This document shows positions 51,379 to 61,200 of a stretch of 64,000 nt of DNA, one piece after another (position 1 is the stretch's first letter; each line of letters begins with the position of its first letter). The stretch covers positions 1 through 64,000 of the forward strand of contig CAIMOX010000007.1 of assembly GCA_903843225.1 (NCBI GenBank), in the 5' to 3' direction. This stretch comes from an uncultured Actinomycetes bacterium. GTDB lineage: Bacteria > Actinomycetota > Actinomycetes > Nanopelagicales > Nanopelagicaceae. A program made the translations under genes and the position numbers. Under the pieces are notes generated by a model. The model made no database searches and was not told the origin of the DNA. It was given only the letters and a program-made list of their open reading frames with translations.

Positions 51379-51420
51379 AGAGTAAAGCAGTGCGGTGAGG
51401 CGGCGCAACTTAATTTAAAT
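51379..51420 (-). promoter_or_regulatory. WhiB7-type autoregulated promoter
   Basis: On the minus strand an 11-base AT-only box (51410-51420) ends one base before TTGCGC (51403-51408), then 18 bases and TACTCT (51379-51384). An AT-rich box just upstream of -35 is the known WhiB7 target, so whiB7 probably activates itself. The box overlaps the uvrD2 stop codon. Confidence 0.7.
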
Positions 51421-53070
51421 GGCCGCCCCAAGCGCAGCTAGAAATGGACTCGGCTCACCCGATGTGCTGATATGAACCTGGCGCTTTGCGCGAGTGAGTC
51501 CCACGTAGAAGAGGCGACGCTCCTCTTCAAGAAGTGAGGGTGAAGGCTGCGAGCCATCTTTTACAGTCAGCGGCAGGGTGCCATCGTTGACCCCCACCAA
51601 AAATACGTGATCCCACTCAAGCCCCTTGGCAGCGTGGAGCGAGGAGAGCACTACTCCGGGCAAGGCCGGAGGGTTGTTCTGCTGCGCACGATCTTCAAGT
51701 TCTCGAAGGTAGGCACGAAGTGATGGCGCCCCTTCGGCAAACATTGTTCTGGCCAAGGACATCAGCGCTCTGATGTAATCGGCCTCTCCAAATGGTCGGA
51801 GCACTGACTCTAAGTCGCGAAGCCAACTCTCATCATTGGGCAATACTGAAGCGCTACGAATGACCTTCATTGCATCTCTCACATCTACACGATCGAAGAA
51901 TCTTTCGGCGCTCTTTAATTGTGATTCGATCTTTCGCGTCGCAAGTTCGCGCTCAAAGATATCTAACTGCTGATTAGTGCGCGCCAAGATCGCAACGCTA
52001 CTCTCGGTGAGGTCTAACTCGGTGATGCGCTTACCCACATGAGCCGCCTCGCCGGCAGCTGTCGTAAAGGTCTGGAGTTCAAAGTTTGCACCATGTGTAT
52101 TCATTGATACGAGCTGCTGATCTCCGTGCGTTGCGCTCTCGCTCAAGACACGATTGGCCATCTGAATAATCTCTGGGGTCGATCGATAACCACGAGTAAG
52201 TTTGACCACCTTCGCATCTGGGAAGCGGCCAGTAAATCCTAAGAGGAAGGCGGAGGTCGCTCCGGCAAATGAGTAGATGGTCTGTGCTGCATCGCCAACC
52301 ACACAGATATCGCTTCGGTTGCCTAGCCAGAGATTGAGTAATCGCTGTTGCAGCGGTGAGACATCTTGGTACTCATCGACAGTGAAGTAACGGTATTGAT
52401 CCCGAATGCGTTCACAGACCGCCCGATCTTCTTCGAGCATTCCAACAGTCAGTAGTAAGACATCTTCGAAATCAATGACACGCTCTTGGCGCTTGAGCGT
52501 CTCGTAGGCGTCGTAGACCTTTGCAATCTCAGCGAAGTTCTCACGATCAGATTTTCCATTAGGAATTCGAAGTGATCGTGACGCGGCGATCGCAGATTCG
52601 GCATATTGATCGGGAGCAAACTCTCCCGCCTTCGCCCATTCGATCTCACTAGAAATTTCGCGAAGTGTTGTTGCACCTGGTGCTAAGAAGGTATCGCTTC
52701 GACCCATCGCCTCCGACATAAAGCCGGCTTTGCTCGTAAGTAGCTTTGGAAAGGCTCCACCAAATGAGTACGGCCAGAAATACATCAACTGTTTGAGCGC
52801 CGCTGCGTGAAATGTACGAGCGGCTGCGTTGGGGACTCCTAAAGCCCGTAACCGGGCGCGCATCTCGCCAGCAGCGCGCGCAGTGAAGGTCAGGGCAAGT
52901 GTTTTACTCTGATCTGTTACTCCTGCAGCAACCGCATAGGCGATGCGATGTGTAATGACTCGAGTTTTACCGGTACCCGCACCCGCAATTACGCAGACTG
53001 GTCCGCGGATTGCAGTGACCGCCTCCTGTTGCTGCGGATCAAGCCCTTCTAAGATCTCCTCCAGCTCCAT
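51415..53070 (-). CDS. uvrD2: UvrD2-like DNA helicase without HRDC domain
   Basis: Superfamily 1 helicase with motif I GAGTGKTRVI, motif II VDEYQDVSPLQQRLL, motif III AQTIYSFAGA, motif IV TRGYRSTPEI and motif VI FYVGLTRAKRQVH. Mycobacterial UvrD2 has about 700 residues and ends in HRDC and tetracysteine domains; this 551-residue protein stops right after motif VI, so those are missing. Position between nudC and whiB7 supports orthology. It starts six bases after nudC ends. Confidence 0.88.
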   Translation of the reverse strand: MELEEILEGLDPQQQEAVTAIRGPVCVIAGAGTGKTRVITHRIAYAVAAGVTDQSKTLALTFTARAAGEMRARLRALGVPNAAARTFHAAALKQLMYFWPYSFGGAFPKLLTSKAGFMSEAMGRSDTFLAPGATTLREISSEIEWAKAGEFAPDQYAESAIAASRSLRIPNGKSDRENFAEIAKVYDAYETLKRQERVIDFEDVLLLTVGMLEEDRAVCERIRDQYRYFTVDEYQDVSPLQQRLLNLWLGNRSDICVVGDAAQTIYSFAGATSAFLLGFTGRFPDAKVVKLTRGYRSTPEIIQMANRVLSESATHGDQQLVSMNTHGANFELQTFTTAAGEAAHVGKRITELDLTESSVAILARTNQQLDIFERELATRKIESQLKSAERFFDRVDVRDAMKVIRSASVLPNDESWLRDLESVLRPFGEADYIRALMSLARTMFAEGAPSLRAYLRELEDRAQQNNPPALPGVVLSSLHAAKGLEWDHVFLVGVNDGTLPLTVKDGSQPSPSLLEEERRLFYVGLTRAKRQVHISTSGEPSPFLAALGAAI

Positions 53071-53076
53071 GATGCG

Positions 53077-54036
53077 CTACTTGCGCCAGCTCTCATTCAT
53101 CTCGATGGAATTAAAAGGAGTTCGCGGCGAACCATCGGCTGCCGGAACCTGGTTGTACCAAGCTTCGATCATGGCACGTGCAACGCTTATCTTTGGTGGG
53201 AGCAAGAGCTCGCCTACTTGAATCTCTTCAATGATTGAATCTCGATCAAACCATTTGATCTCTTCGATCTCGTTTCCATCAGGCCTTGCATTCTCAGGAT
53301 CGAGAATCGTTGCTTCAAAGGCGACCATCAGGGATGCCGGGAATGGCCATGGTTGAGAGCCGAGATATTGCACATCACTGACGAGCACGCCAGCCTCTTC
53401 AGCAACTTCACGTGCGACACATTGTTCGAAGGATTCACCTGTCTCAACAAAGCCTGCGAAAGTTGAGAAGCGATGTTCTGGCCAAACCTTCTGCCTGCCA
53501 AGCAAGATTCGATCGTCACGATCTTTCACTAAGACGATGATCGCTGGATCAGTTCGTGGGTAATGATCGGTTTCGCATTGCGAACAATGCCGTACTGAAC
53601 CGCCAAGTGCTGGTGCGGTCAGAGCGCCACAGAGCGAGCATCGTGGATGTCGCTTGTGCCAGTGAGCTAACCCTTGTGCATGGACTGCTAATCCGATTTG
53701 AAGGTGATCAAGTAATCCACCGACCTCTCGAAGCGTCTTATAACTCTCTTCTCTGCCAGCGATCTGAGGTGAGAGAAAGAGAAAGTATGGGTCGCCGCTA
53801 TCTAGGCCGAGGAAGAATTCATCCCCATTATCGGGCGCTTCAAAATTTTTGAGATAGGCGAGCTTGCCGCTCTCCTGATCTATGAGGAATTTCTCACCAT
53901 CGGAGTGAATGATCTTGGCGCGCTCCCACAAGGCCTCGAGGAGATCTGGATCCTTGCGCAGGTGTTCGGCGCGATCAACAACGCTGTGGGCCAAGGGCAG
54001 GTCGAGGATCTTGATCTTCTTTTCGGCTCGCTCCAC
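53077..54036 (-). CDS. nudC: NAD(+) diphosphatase / RNA decapping enzyme NudC
   Basis: NudC splits NAD(H) to NMN(H) and AMP and removes NAD caps from RNA. The zinc ribbon (CSLCGALTAP, CSQCETDHYPRTDP) is followed by the Nudix box GFVETGESFEQCVAREVAEEAGV and the NudC marker SQPWPFPASLM. 319 residues. The start codon is GTG with TAGGGT six bases upstream, 25 bases from a divergent gene. Confidence 0.94.
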   Translation of the reverse strand: MERAEKKIKILDLPLAHSVVDRAEHLRKDPDLLEALWERAKIIHSDGEKFLIDQESGKLAYLKNFEAPDNGDEFFLGLDSGDPYFLFLSPQIAGREESYKTLREVGGLLDHLQIGLAVHAQGLAHWHKRHPRCSLCGALTAPALGGSVRHCSQCETDHYPRTDPAIIVLVKDRDDRILLGRQKVWPEHRFSTFAGFVETGESFEQCVAREVAEEAGVLVSDVQYLGSQPWPFPASLMVAFEATILDPENARPDGNEIEEIKWFDRDSIIEEIQVGELLLPPKISVARAMIEAWYNQVPAADGSPRTPFNSIEMNESWRK

Positions 54037-54061
54037 GAGGCGACCCTACTAGCCTGTACGC
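54037..54061. promoter_or_regulatory. 25-bp divergent leaderless promoters
   Basis: The spacer holds TAGGGT on the minus strand (54043-54048) for nudC and TAGCCT on the plus strand (54050-54055) for the endonuclease gene, each six bases from its start codon. Each promoter's -35 must lie inside the other gene. Confidence 0.55.
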
Positions 54062-54940
54062 ATGAAGGTCATCTCGTGGAATATCTTGCATGGGCAGCCC
54101 GTCCCACCTCCCGCCAAGCCAATGAGCCCAAAGCTGGCTCATGATCTGCTCGATCAAGCGGTGACCCGACTTGGAGATATCGGCGCCGATCTCATTGGTC
54201 TCCAAGAGGTTGATGATGGCCAATCTAGATCGAGTGATCTCTCTCAGATCTCTGCGATGGCGAAATCACTCGGTGCGGTTGATTGGGCCTACGCGCCAAC
54301 GGTGATCGGAACCCCGGGCGAAAAATGGCGGGCACTGAACAAGGGTGATGTTGATTTACGTATCGGTGCGCATACCTCTGATCATGCAAGTTATGGGATC
54401 GGTCTGATCTCAAAGATTCCAGTTACGAAGTGGCACAAACTTGATCTTGGTCGCAGTCTTATTGGACTCCCTCTTGCGATTCCGGGTGGTGGCGCTAGCG
54501 GTGATGCTGGCGGTGATGGTGACACTGAAAGTATCTCTGATAAGAAGAAGAGCTCGATCCGTTTTATCTATGTTCGCGATGAGCCACGAGTTGCGCTCGC
54601 CGCCGAATTAGAGAATGGCTATACCGTTGTTGTCACTCATCTATCTTTTGTCCCATTTGTGAATTACTTCCAATTGATGAAGATCAGGCGCTGGGTAGCA
54701 AACCTCCCCGGCATCCACATCATTATGGGAGATCTCAATCTTGGGTGGGGGCTGCCAGTTCGCGGAACTCATTGGCGAACACTTGTGGTGAAGAATTCAT
54801 ATCCATCCTGGAACCCAAAGATTCAATTCGATTACATCACCGCGCATATCCCGCACTTTGGAGAACGCAATCTGCACCCCCTGGACCTTCCTGACCTAGG
54901 GGTCAGCGATCATCTACCGATTGGTGTCGAAATTAACTAA
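54062..54940 (+). CDS. Endonuclease/exonuclease/phosphatase family protein
   Basis: The metal-dependent EEP fold is marked by ISWNILHG at the start, GLQEVDDGQ, a central VVVTHLSFVP, IIMGDLNLGW and the final LGVSDHLPIGVEI. Members cleave nucleic acids or phosphoesters. 292 residues, cytoplasmic, with a Gly-rich loop (GGGASGDAGGDGD, near residue 142-156). Its 3' end overlaps adnB by 8 bp. The neighbourhood of DNA repair genes suggests a nuclease, but sphingomyelinase-like or phosphatase roles are possible. Confidence 0.82.
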   Translation: MKVISWNILHGQPVPPPAKPMSPKLAHDLLDQAVTRLGDIGADLIGLQEVDDGQSRSSDLSQISAMAKSLGAVDWAYAPTVIGTPGEKWRALNKGDVDLRIGAHTSDHASYGIGLISKIPVTKWHKLDLGRSLIGLPLAIPGGGASGDAGGDGDTESISDKKKSSIRFIYVRDEPRVALAAELENGYTVVVTHLSFVPFVNYFQLMKIRRWVANLPGIHIIMGDLNLGWGLPVRGTHWRTLVVKNSYPSWNPKIQFDYITAHIPHFGERNLHPLDLPDLGVSDHLPIGVEIN

Positions 54941-57900
54941 CCACATCAACTGATTGAATGAGTGCTATCAATTGCTCTTCATTGAGTAGATCCGCTGGAT
55001 GAATCGTCTTGCCTTCGTTGATGTAGTGAAAACCGGCACGGACCTTTTCCGGTGAGAGATCTTGTAACTTCGCATAGGCAAGGCGGTAGATCGCGAGCTG
55101 AATCGATGCTTGCTCAAGGTCATCCCCTGATTTCTCGCGGCCGGTCTTCCAGTCGATCACCTCATAAGAGCCATCTCCAGCAGCATAAATCGCATCGATT
55201 CGACCCTTGACCACAATGCCTGCGATCACTGTTTCAAAGCCAAGCTCAACGGCTACTGGAGTTCGGTGTGCCCACTCTGATGCGAGCCACTTATCCTGGA
55301 GATCTTTAATCGAAAGTTCTGCAATCGGAGCTGGATCGAAGAGATCATCATCAAAGAGGGTTGAGATCTGTAAATACCGCTCTACCCATCTATGGAACTC
55401 AGTACCGCGAGCAGCAAATGGATCGCTGTGGTTGGGCATTGGTCGACGTATCGTCATCGCAAGTTGATCGGGATCACTCTTCAATGAGAGAAGTGCTGAA
55501 GCGGAGAGTCGATTCGGGAGATAGATCGGATCATCACTTCGCCGCGCCTCTATCTCGGCGATGATGGAAAGCGCATCGCGTGCTTTGTCACTGCCGAACT
55601 CTCTCAGTTGGCTTTGCTCGAATGGTCTCTTCCCGCGGATATATCCTGCACTGGCAGCGATTGCCTCGGCTCGTTCGCTACGTATCGGCCACGTTGCGCT
55701 ACGAGGGTTAGTAATTACCGGATTGATCCCGTCGTCATCAATTGCAGCCATCAGGATGGAATCGGGATCACGTGCAGAGAGATAGTCAGAGATCCAAATA
55801 TAGATATCTGAGATCTCCTTCTCCTTTGCCCCATCACGGTAGATTGACGAGGTAGCAAGTACGCTGTGGCGCGCTCTGGTAAATGCGACATAGGCAAGGC
55901 GATACTCCTCATGAAGGCGCAACTCCTTCCATGATTCATCAAAACTTTTGAGAGCCTTACCGACCTGCGCAGCCTTAGGTCGATCTGCAGTGTGGGGAAA
56001 TTCGAAGGAGAAACCAAATTGAAGGCGATCTGCGCGCAGCTCAAGCGGAATCGAACCTGAGTTCTTGAGCCAGCTATCACTCTTCTTGCCAGCACTTGGG
56101 AAGTTTCCCTTGACGAGGCCAGGGATAGCGATGTGATCCCATTCGGCGCCTTTTGCCGTGTGAATAGTGAGAATTTGAATGGCAGAGGTCGAAGCAGTGA
56201 CAGATGCAGGTTTTAGGCCACCTTCTCGTTTATCTGCAACGTCTAACCAGCGCAAGAAACTCTGCAAAGTTCCGCCATTGCGCGCAAAGGAGGCGGCCTC
56301 ATCCATAAATTTATCGAGATGGCGCCGACCACTCTCCCACCCATCACGTACTAAGAGCTCAGTATCCAAGCGAAGGAATCGTTCCGCTTCAATGAGTGCG
56401 TCAGTGATTGACCCTTGAAGCTCTCGACGAAGAGTTGCAAGTTCTGACGAGAACTCGGTAAGTCGCGCTAATCCAACGGGAGAGAAATACTCACGAGGCG
56501 CATTGCCAATCTGATCAATCGCTTCAATGATTGAACCAATGGCAAAATCATCGCTCTCAAGGGTCGCAGAAGTTCCAAACTCGAGAATCTCCTCTAACCG
56601 TTTTGATTTGCCTTGTGCAGAACCTTCAGTGATATCACGGGCATATCGACCAAGAGCCATGAGATCTTTTGCGCCGAGTGCCAGACGGGGACCAGTGAGG
56701 AGTCGAGCAAGTGAAGTTCCGGAATCTGGCAGCGTCAAGGTACGAAGTAGCGCAATGATGTCGGCAATCTCTGGAATATGAATAAGACCTCCGAGGCCAA
56801 CAACATCAACAGGGAGCCCTGCTTCGCGTAGCGCCTCTTCAATCTCAGGAATATATGACTTTGCGCGGATCAAGATTGCAAAGGTCGATCGTTCACTCTC
56901 AGCAAGAGCGAGACGCGCTGGATCGTTCCAGAGCGCTGCAAAATGGGTAGCGATAGCGACCGCTTCATCGCGAGCAGTGAGATAACGTCCAGCGTAGAGC
57001 GAACCTTCCTCTGCTCTCGGGTTGAGGAGTAATCGATCAACAGTGACGCTCTGACCCGCGCTGCCCATACGGAGAGAGAGTTGATCAACGATATGGTTGG
57101 CGAAATCTAAGACCTTACGATCGTTGCGCCACGATGTCAGCAGCGTAAAACGCTCACAATGTAGGCCTACAGCGCTATCGGATGAGAGCGCCTGGTGTGC
57201 AGAGCGGACGAAATCACCTGCGAAGCGATCGAGCGTCCCAGCACTCGCACCACGCCAACCGTAGATCGCTTGATAAGGATCGCCGACTGCCGTGATCGGG
57301 AAGGAAGATTCCGCGGTGCTGCCAAAGAGTGAGGCGAGGAAGCGAACTTGAGATTGCGAGGTATCTTGATACTCATCTAAGAGAACAACCTTATATTTGC
57401 GCCGCTCATTTTCTGCGACCTCAGGAATTGCTGCGACTAACTTGGCAGCGAGGCTCATATGATCATCGAAGGTAAGCAGTCCCTCATCAAAGCGCTTCCG
57501 GTCTGCGATCTCCACCATATCCAAGATTGAGAGCCGCTCCTTTACCGTAGTGAGCGCTTGGCGAGTATCTGGATTACTTGTTGAGGGATCGATACTCTCC
57601 AGTTGAACAAGGAGTGCTTCTGTTGCGCTGCGGACGGCCTCGATTGATTGGCCATGTTCTGAGATCTGCGAGCTGAGCGAAATCACTGCATCAGTCACGG
57701 AATTTGGTGAGTGCTCCAGTGGGTAGAGCGTCTTTGGGAATTCGGCGACAACGTTGCTGAAGAGTTGCCATGCAGCTGCTTCGCCCAGTGGCTCAGTATC
57801 TGCATCAATACCTAATCTGATTCCGTGCTGGGAGAGCACGCGCCCTGCATAAGAGTGGTAGGTCGAGATATCTACGGCGATATCGAGTGGACCGAAGGAG

Positions 57901-58247
57901 TCGGATGGAATCCGTCCAGCCTTGCGTAATTGTCGCAAGCGATGGCGCATGCGCGATGAGAGCTCACCAGCGGCCTTGCGCGTGAAGGTGAGTCCTAAAA
58001 TCTCATCAGGGCGAACGATCCCATTGACGACGAGCCAGAGAACTCGCTGCGTCATTGTCTCGGTCTTGCCGGAGCCAGCGCCTGCGATGACAACAGTTGG
58101 TCCCCAATGCTTGGATTCAATAATCGCGCGCTGTTCGGGAGTCGGCTCTAAGTACCTGCCACCAGCATCTGCCAGTGCTTTTGCGATCTGAATGGCGGTG
58201 ATCTCGTTCTCAAGAACGATCATATTGTTGATGATCTGATGACTCAT
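54933..58247 (-). CDS. adnB: DSB-resecting helicase-nuclease subunit AdnB
   Basis: AdnAB is the actinobacterial motor-nuclease that resects double-strand breaks. This 1104-residue protein has a complete UvrD-like motor: GAGSGKTETMTQRVLWLV, LLDEYQDTSQSQVRFL, AVGDPYQAIYGWRGA, LTIHTAKGAEWDHIAIPG, YVAFTRARHSV. A C-terminal RecB-type nuclease domain shows VIDWKTGREKSGDD. In mycobacteria AdnB is the lead motor, consistent with intact motifs. It starts inside the end of adnA (4 bp overlap). Confidence 0.9.
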   Translation of the reverse strand: MSHQIINNMIVLENEITAIQIAKALADAGGRYLEPTPEQRAIIESKHWGPTVVIAGAGSGKTETMTQRVLWLVVNGIVRPDEILGLTFTRKAAGELSSRMRHRLRQLRKAGRIPSDSFGPLDIAVDISTYHSYAGRVLSQHGIRLGIDADTEPLGEAAAWQLFSNVVAEFPKTLYPLEHSPNSVTDAVISLSSQISEHGQSIEAVRSATEALLVQLESIDPSTSNPDTRQALTTVKERLSILDMVEIADRKRFDEGLLTFDDHMSLAAKLVAAIPEVAENERRKYKVVLLDEYQDTSQSQVRFLASLFGSTAESSFPITAVGDPYQAIYGWRGASAGTLDRFAGDFVRSAHQALSSDSAVGLHCERFTLLTSWRNDRKVLDFANHIVDQLSLRMGSAGQSVTVDRLLLNPRAEEGSLYAGRYLTARDEAVAIATHFAALWNDPARLALAESERSTFAILIRAKSYIPEIEEALREAGLPVDVVGLGGLIHIPEIADIIALLRTLTLPDSGTSLARLLTGPRLALGAKDLMALGRYARDITEGSAQGKSKRLEEILEFGTSATLESDDFAIGSIIEAIDQIGNAPREYFSPVGLARLTEFSSELATLRRELQGSITDALIEAERFLRLDTELLVRDGWESGRRHLDKFMDEAASFARNGGTLQSFLRWLDVADKREGGLKPASVTASTSAIQILTIHTAKGAEWDHIAIPGLVKGNFPSAGKKSDSWLKNSGSIPLELRADRLQFGFSFEFPHTADRPKAAQVGKALKSFDESWKELRLHEEYRLAYVAFTRARHSVLATSSIYRDGAKEKEISDIYIWISDYLSARDPDSILMAAIDDDGINPVITNPRSATWPIRSERAEAIAASAGYIRGKRPFEQSQLREFGSDKARDALSIIAEIEARRSDDPIYLPNRLSASALLSLKSDPDQLAMTIRRPMPNHSDPFAARGTEFHRWVERYLQISTLFDDDLFDPAPIAELSIKDLQDKWLASEWAHRTPVAVELGFETVIAGIVVKGRIDAIYAAGDGSYEVIDWKTGREKSGDDLEQASIQLAIYRLAYAKLQDLSPEKVRAGFHYINEGKTIHPADLLNEEQLIALIQSVDVVS

Positions 58248-61200
58248 TCGATCACACTCCGGCCGTTACTCTGGATTGGGCAGAGCCCTGCAACCTGGCA
58301 GGTAGAGCAACGCTTATTTGCTCGTGCAGTGAAAGTTGCTGCCGCCATACCTTCTGCGATCGAAGCAATATCCGCCTCGACTTCAGCTCTATCGATCGGT
58401 GCCTGTGGAAGTGAGGCTAACTTCTCCGTCTCTTTTGCGAGGAAGAGAAGTTCTGCGCCACCTGTTGAAGTGATATCGGTGAGTGGCTCTTTACCCGGGA
58501 GAGTAAAACCATCCATAATCACCGCGAGTTGGTAGGCCTTGAGTTGTCGATGCTGCTCCGTCTCAACCTTCGTCGAGACGCTCTTACCTGTCTTGAGGTC
58601 GACAATATGAATCTGGGCACCAGTTGCATCTGCCTCAATGCGATCCACTTGACCACGAATAACAGCTCGACCAACTTTGATGAGGAAGTCACGCTCTACT
58701 CCTAGGAGGATTCGATCGTTTGCTGCGTTCCAACGGAAGAAGCGGCGCAACATCTCTGATGCAGATTCACGTTGTGCGCTCTTATACCAACCGACATTTT
58801 GATCAACGATCCCCCAGGCATCGGTAAGTGATTCGATCGCTCTCTCTGCTGTGAGATCCGGCTCTTTCATCACTAGTGCTGCGAGAGCATGGATTGCAAC
58901 GCCTAAGAGTTGCGCCGTGGAATCGCCATCCTTGGCACCACTCTTCTCAAGGAACCACTTCAATCCACAATCAACAAAGTTTTGAAGGCTACTTGGTGAG
59001 ATGTTCACATCTGCACCATCTGGAATAAGTGGGAGGTCAACGCTGAGCTCTCGGGTACCTAGCCACTGCGTTGGATCAGCACTTCGAACTCCGGCATCTG
59101 CGAGGGTACGAAGAAGTGATGCTGCAAACTCTCGCTCACTCTCCTCCGAAGTTGGTGAGAGGAGGTCACGTCTAAGCGAGGCGACGAGCGCTTGCTGGGT
59201 AAGCGCTCGTGGAGGTTGCGTAAACTCCATCTCATCAGCTGAATTTCCATGTACCGCTTCGTAAAGCTCTTCAAAGTAGCGTGATGGGTAGGAATCTTCC
59301 TCTTGGGAAGCGGTGAGAATAAGCCCGGATTTAGCTCGCGTCAGAGCTACATGAAGCAATCGACGTTCATCTTCTACGAGTGCAAAACCCGCAGTCGCTG
59401 CGATCTGATCGCGAGCGGTGAAACCGGTACGGATCGCCTCAACGAGTCGCTCTGATCCAAGGAGTGATCCACGCTCTGCAAGGTTGGGCCAGCTACCTTC
59501 TTGCAGCCCTGCGAGAGCGACGAGCGACCACTCCAACCCTTTAGCGCCATGCACCGTTGTGAGTGTGACGACATCTTCGCGCTGGGCACGTGATGAGATT
59601 GCATCGCCAAGGATGCGCTCATCCATCATTTGATCGATAAAGAGTTGCGGAGTCGAATGTGTGGTTCGCTCAGAGAATCGTCTCGCCGCTTCAAAGAGTT
59701 GGATCACTGAATCGAGATCGCGATCAGCTGCCGCTCCACGTGACCCGCCAGCAAGTGCGCGCTCTCGCCACGATCCTGGAATCGACTCGCCCCGATAATT
59801 TTTAGCGTTTGACCAGATCGCCCACAAGAGCTCTGAGGTCTCGCCTCGCACCTTCGATCCTGCGCGAATGAGTGTGCGTAATCGAACAAGTGGTGCAATC
59901 TGATGATCTTCTACATCTGCGATGGGGTCGGTAATCGCATCGAGCATCATCTGAGTTGTTGATCGATCATCCCCCTCTTTACGAGCTTTGCTCAGGGCTA
60001 GCCGAATCTGACGGAGCTCAATCGCATCTGCTCCACCGAACTCTGAGAGTAAGAGCTCTTCAATCTTTGGCCAATGCGAGGTAATCAAGAGCTCAGGTTT
60101 AATAATAAGCTGCGCGATATCAAGGATCGGACGAACCGCTGGATTCTGCGCGAGCGCTGCTGCTTGCGAATCAATACTCAATGGAATGCCATTGAGTGCA
60201 CATGCTCGCTGCAATGCACTGACATGGTGACCCGGTGTGCGCACCAAGATCGCCATCTCGGACCAGGCGATTCCATCTTCAAGATGGGCCTTACGCAGCA
60301 TAAAGGCGATGTAATTCGCTGCTTCTGTGGGGTTACGTAACTTGGCTAACTTCACGCCATAGTCGGGGATATCAAGGTCCACCGTGGTCCGAGCACGCGC
60401 AGGGTTGCGTGAGCGAAAGTGAGATGCGGTAGCTACGCCGAGATTCGCGATAGTGGGTGCGCTCCGGTAGACCCTTGAGAGCGCAATCTTCGTGGTCGTG
60501 AACTCATCCATCCAGGCAACGAGCCCATCGGGATCAGCGCCACGAAAGCGGCCAACGGCCGAATCTGGATCAGCAAACAAGAGAACATCGTGCGGCGCGA
60601 TTAAACGAAGTAACTCACGTTGCGCCGGATCACTCTCGTGGAACTCATCGATAGCAATAGTGGTAAAGCGAGCACGATACGTCGCGAGCAGATCGGGGTC
60701 GCTCTTCAGGCGATCAATCGCTTCAACGATGACAGAGGAGGGATCGATACGGATCTGAGAATCTGAAACAGTGAGATTTCGAAGCTGCATGCTCTGATAA
60801 TAAGAAGCCCAGAACTTGGCTGCGCCATCCCAATATTTCTCACCTAGCTCTTCACCAAGCTTCTGAAGATCTTTTGGTGTCAGGTTGAGTTCAGTTGCGC
60901 GTGAGATCAGATCTCGAACTTCTCGAATAAAACCACGACTCTTCTGCGCATCGCGTAGATCCGGATGCCAATCAATAGGCGCAAGATCGTTCTGTAAGAG
61001 ATCTTTAATAAATGCATCTTGCTCCGCGCCCGAGACTAAGACATAGGAAGGATCTTCAGGTCGGAGCTTCTCGTTAAGGATGGAGAAAGCGAGTGAGTGG
61101 AAGGTTCGGGCTAGCGCTTCAAAGGATGTTGAGCCCGCCCCGAGTGCGATCGCATCACGCAAATCAGATGCACGTTCGCGGCTGTAGGTGAGGATCAGAA

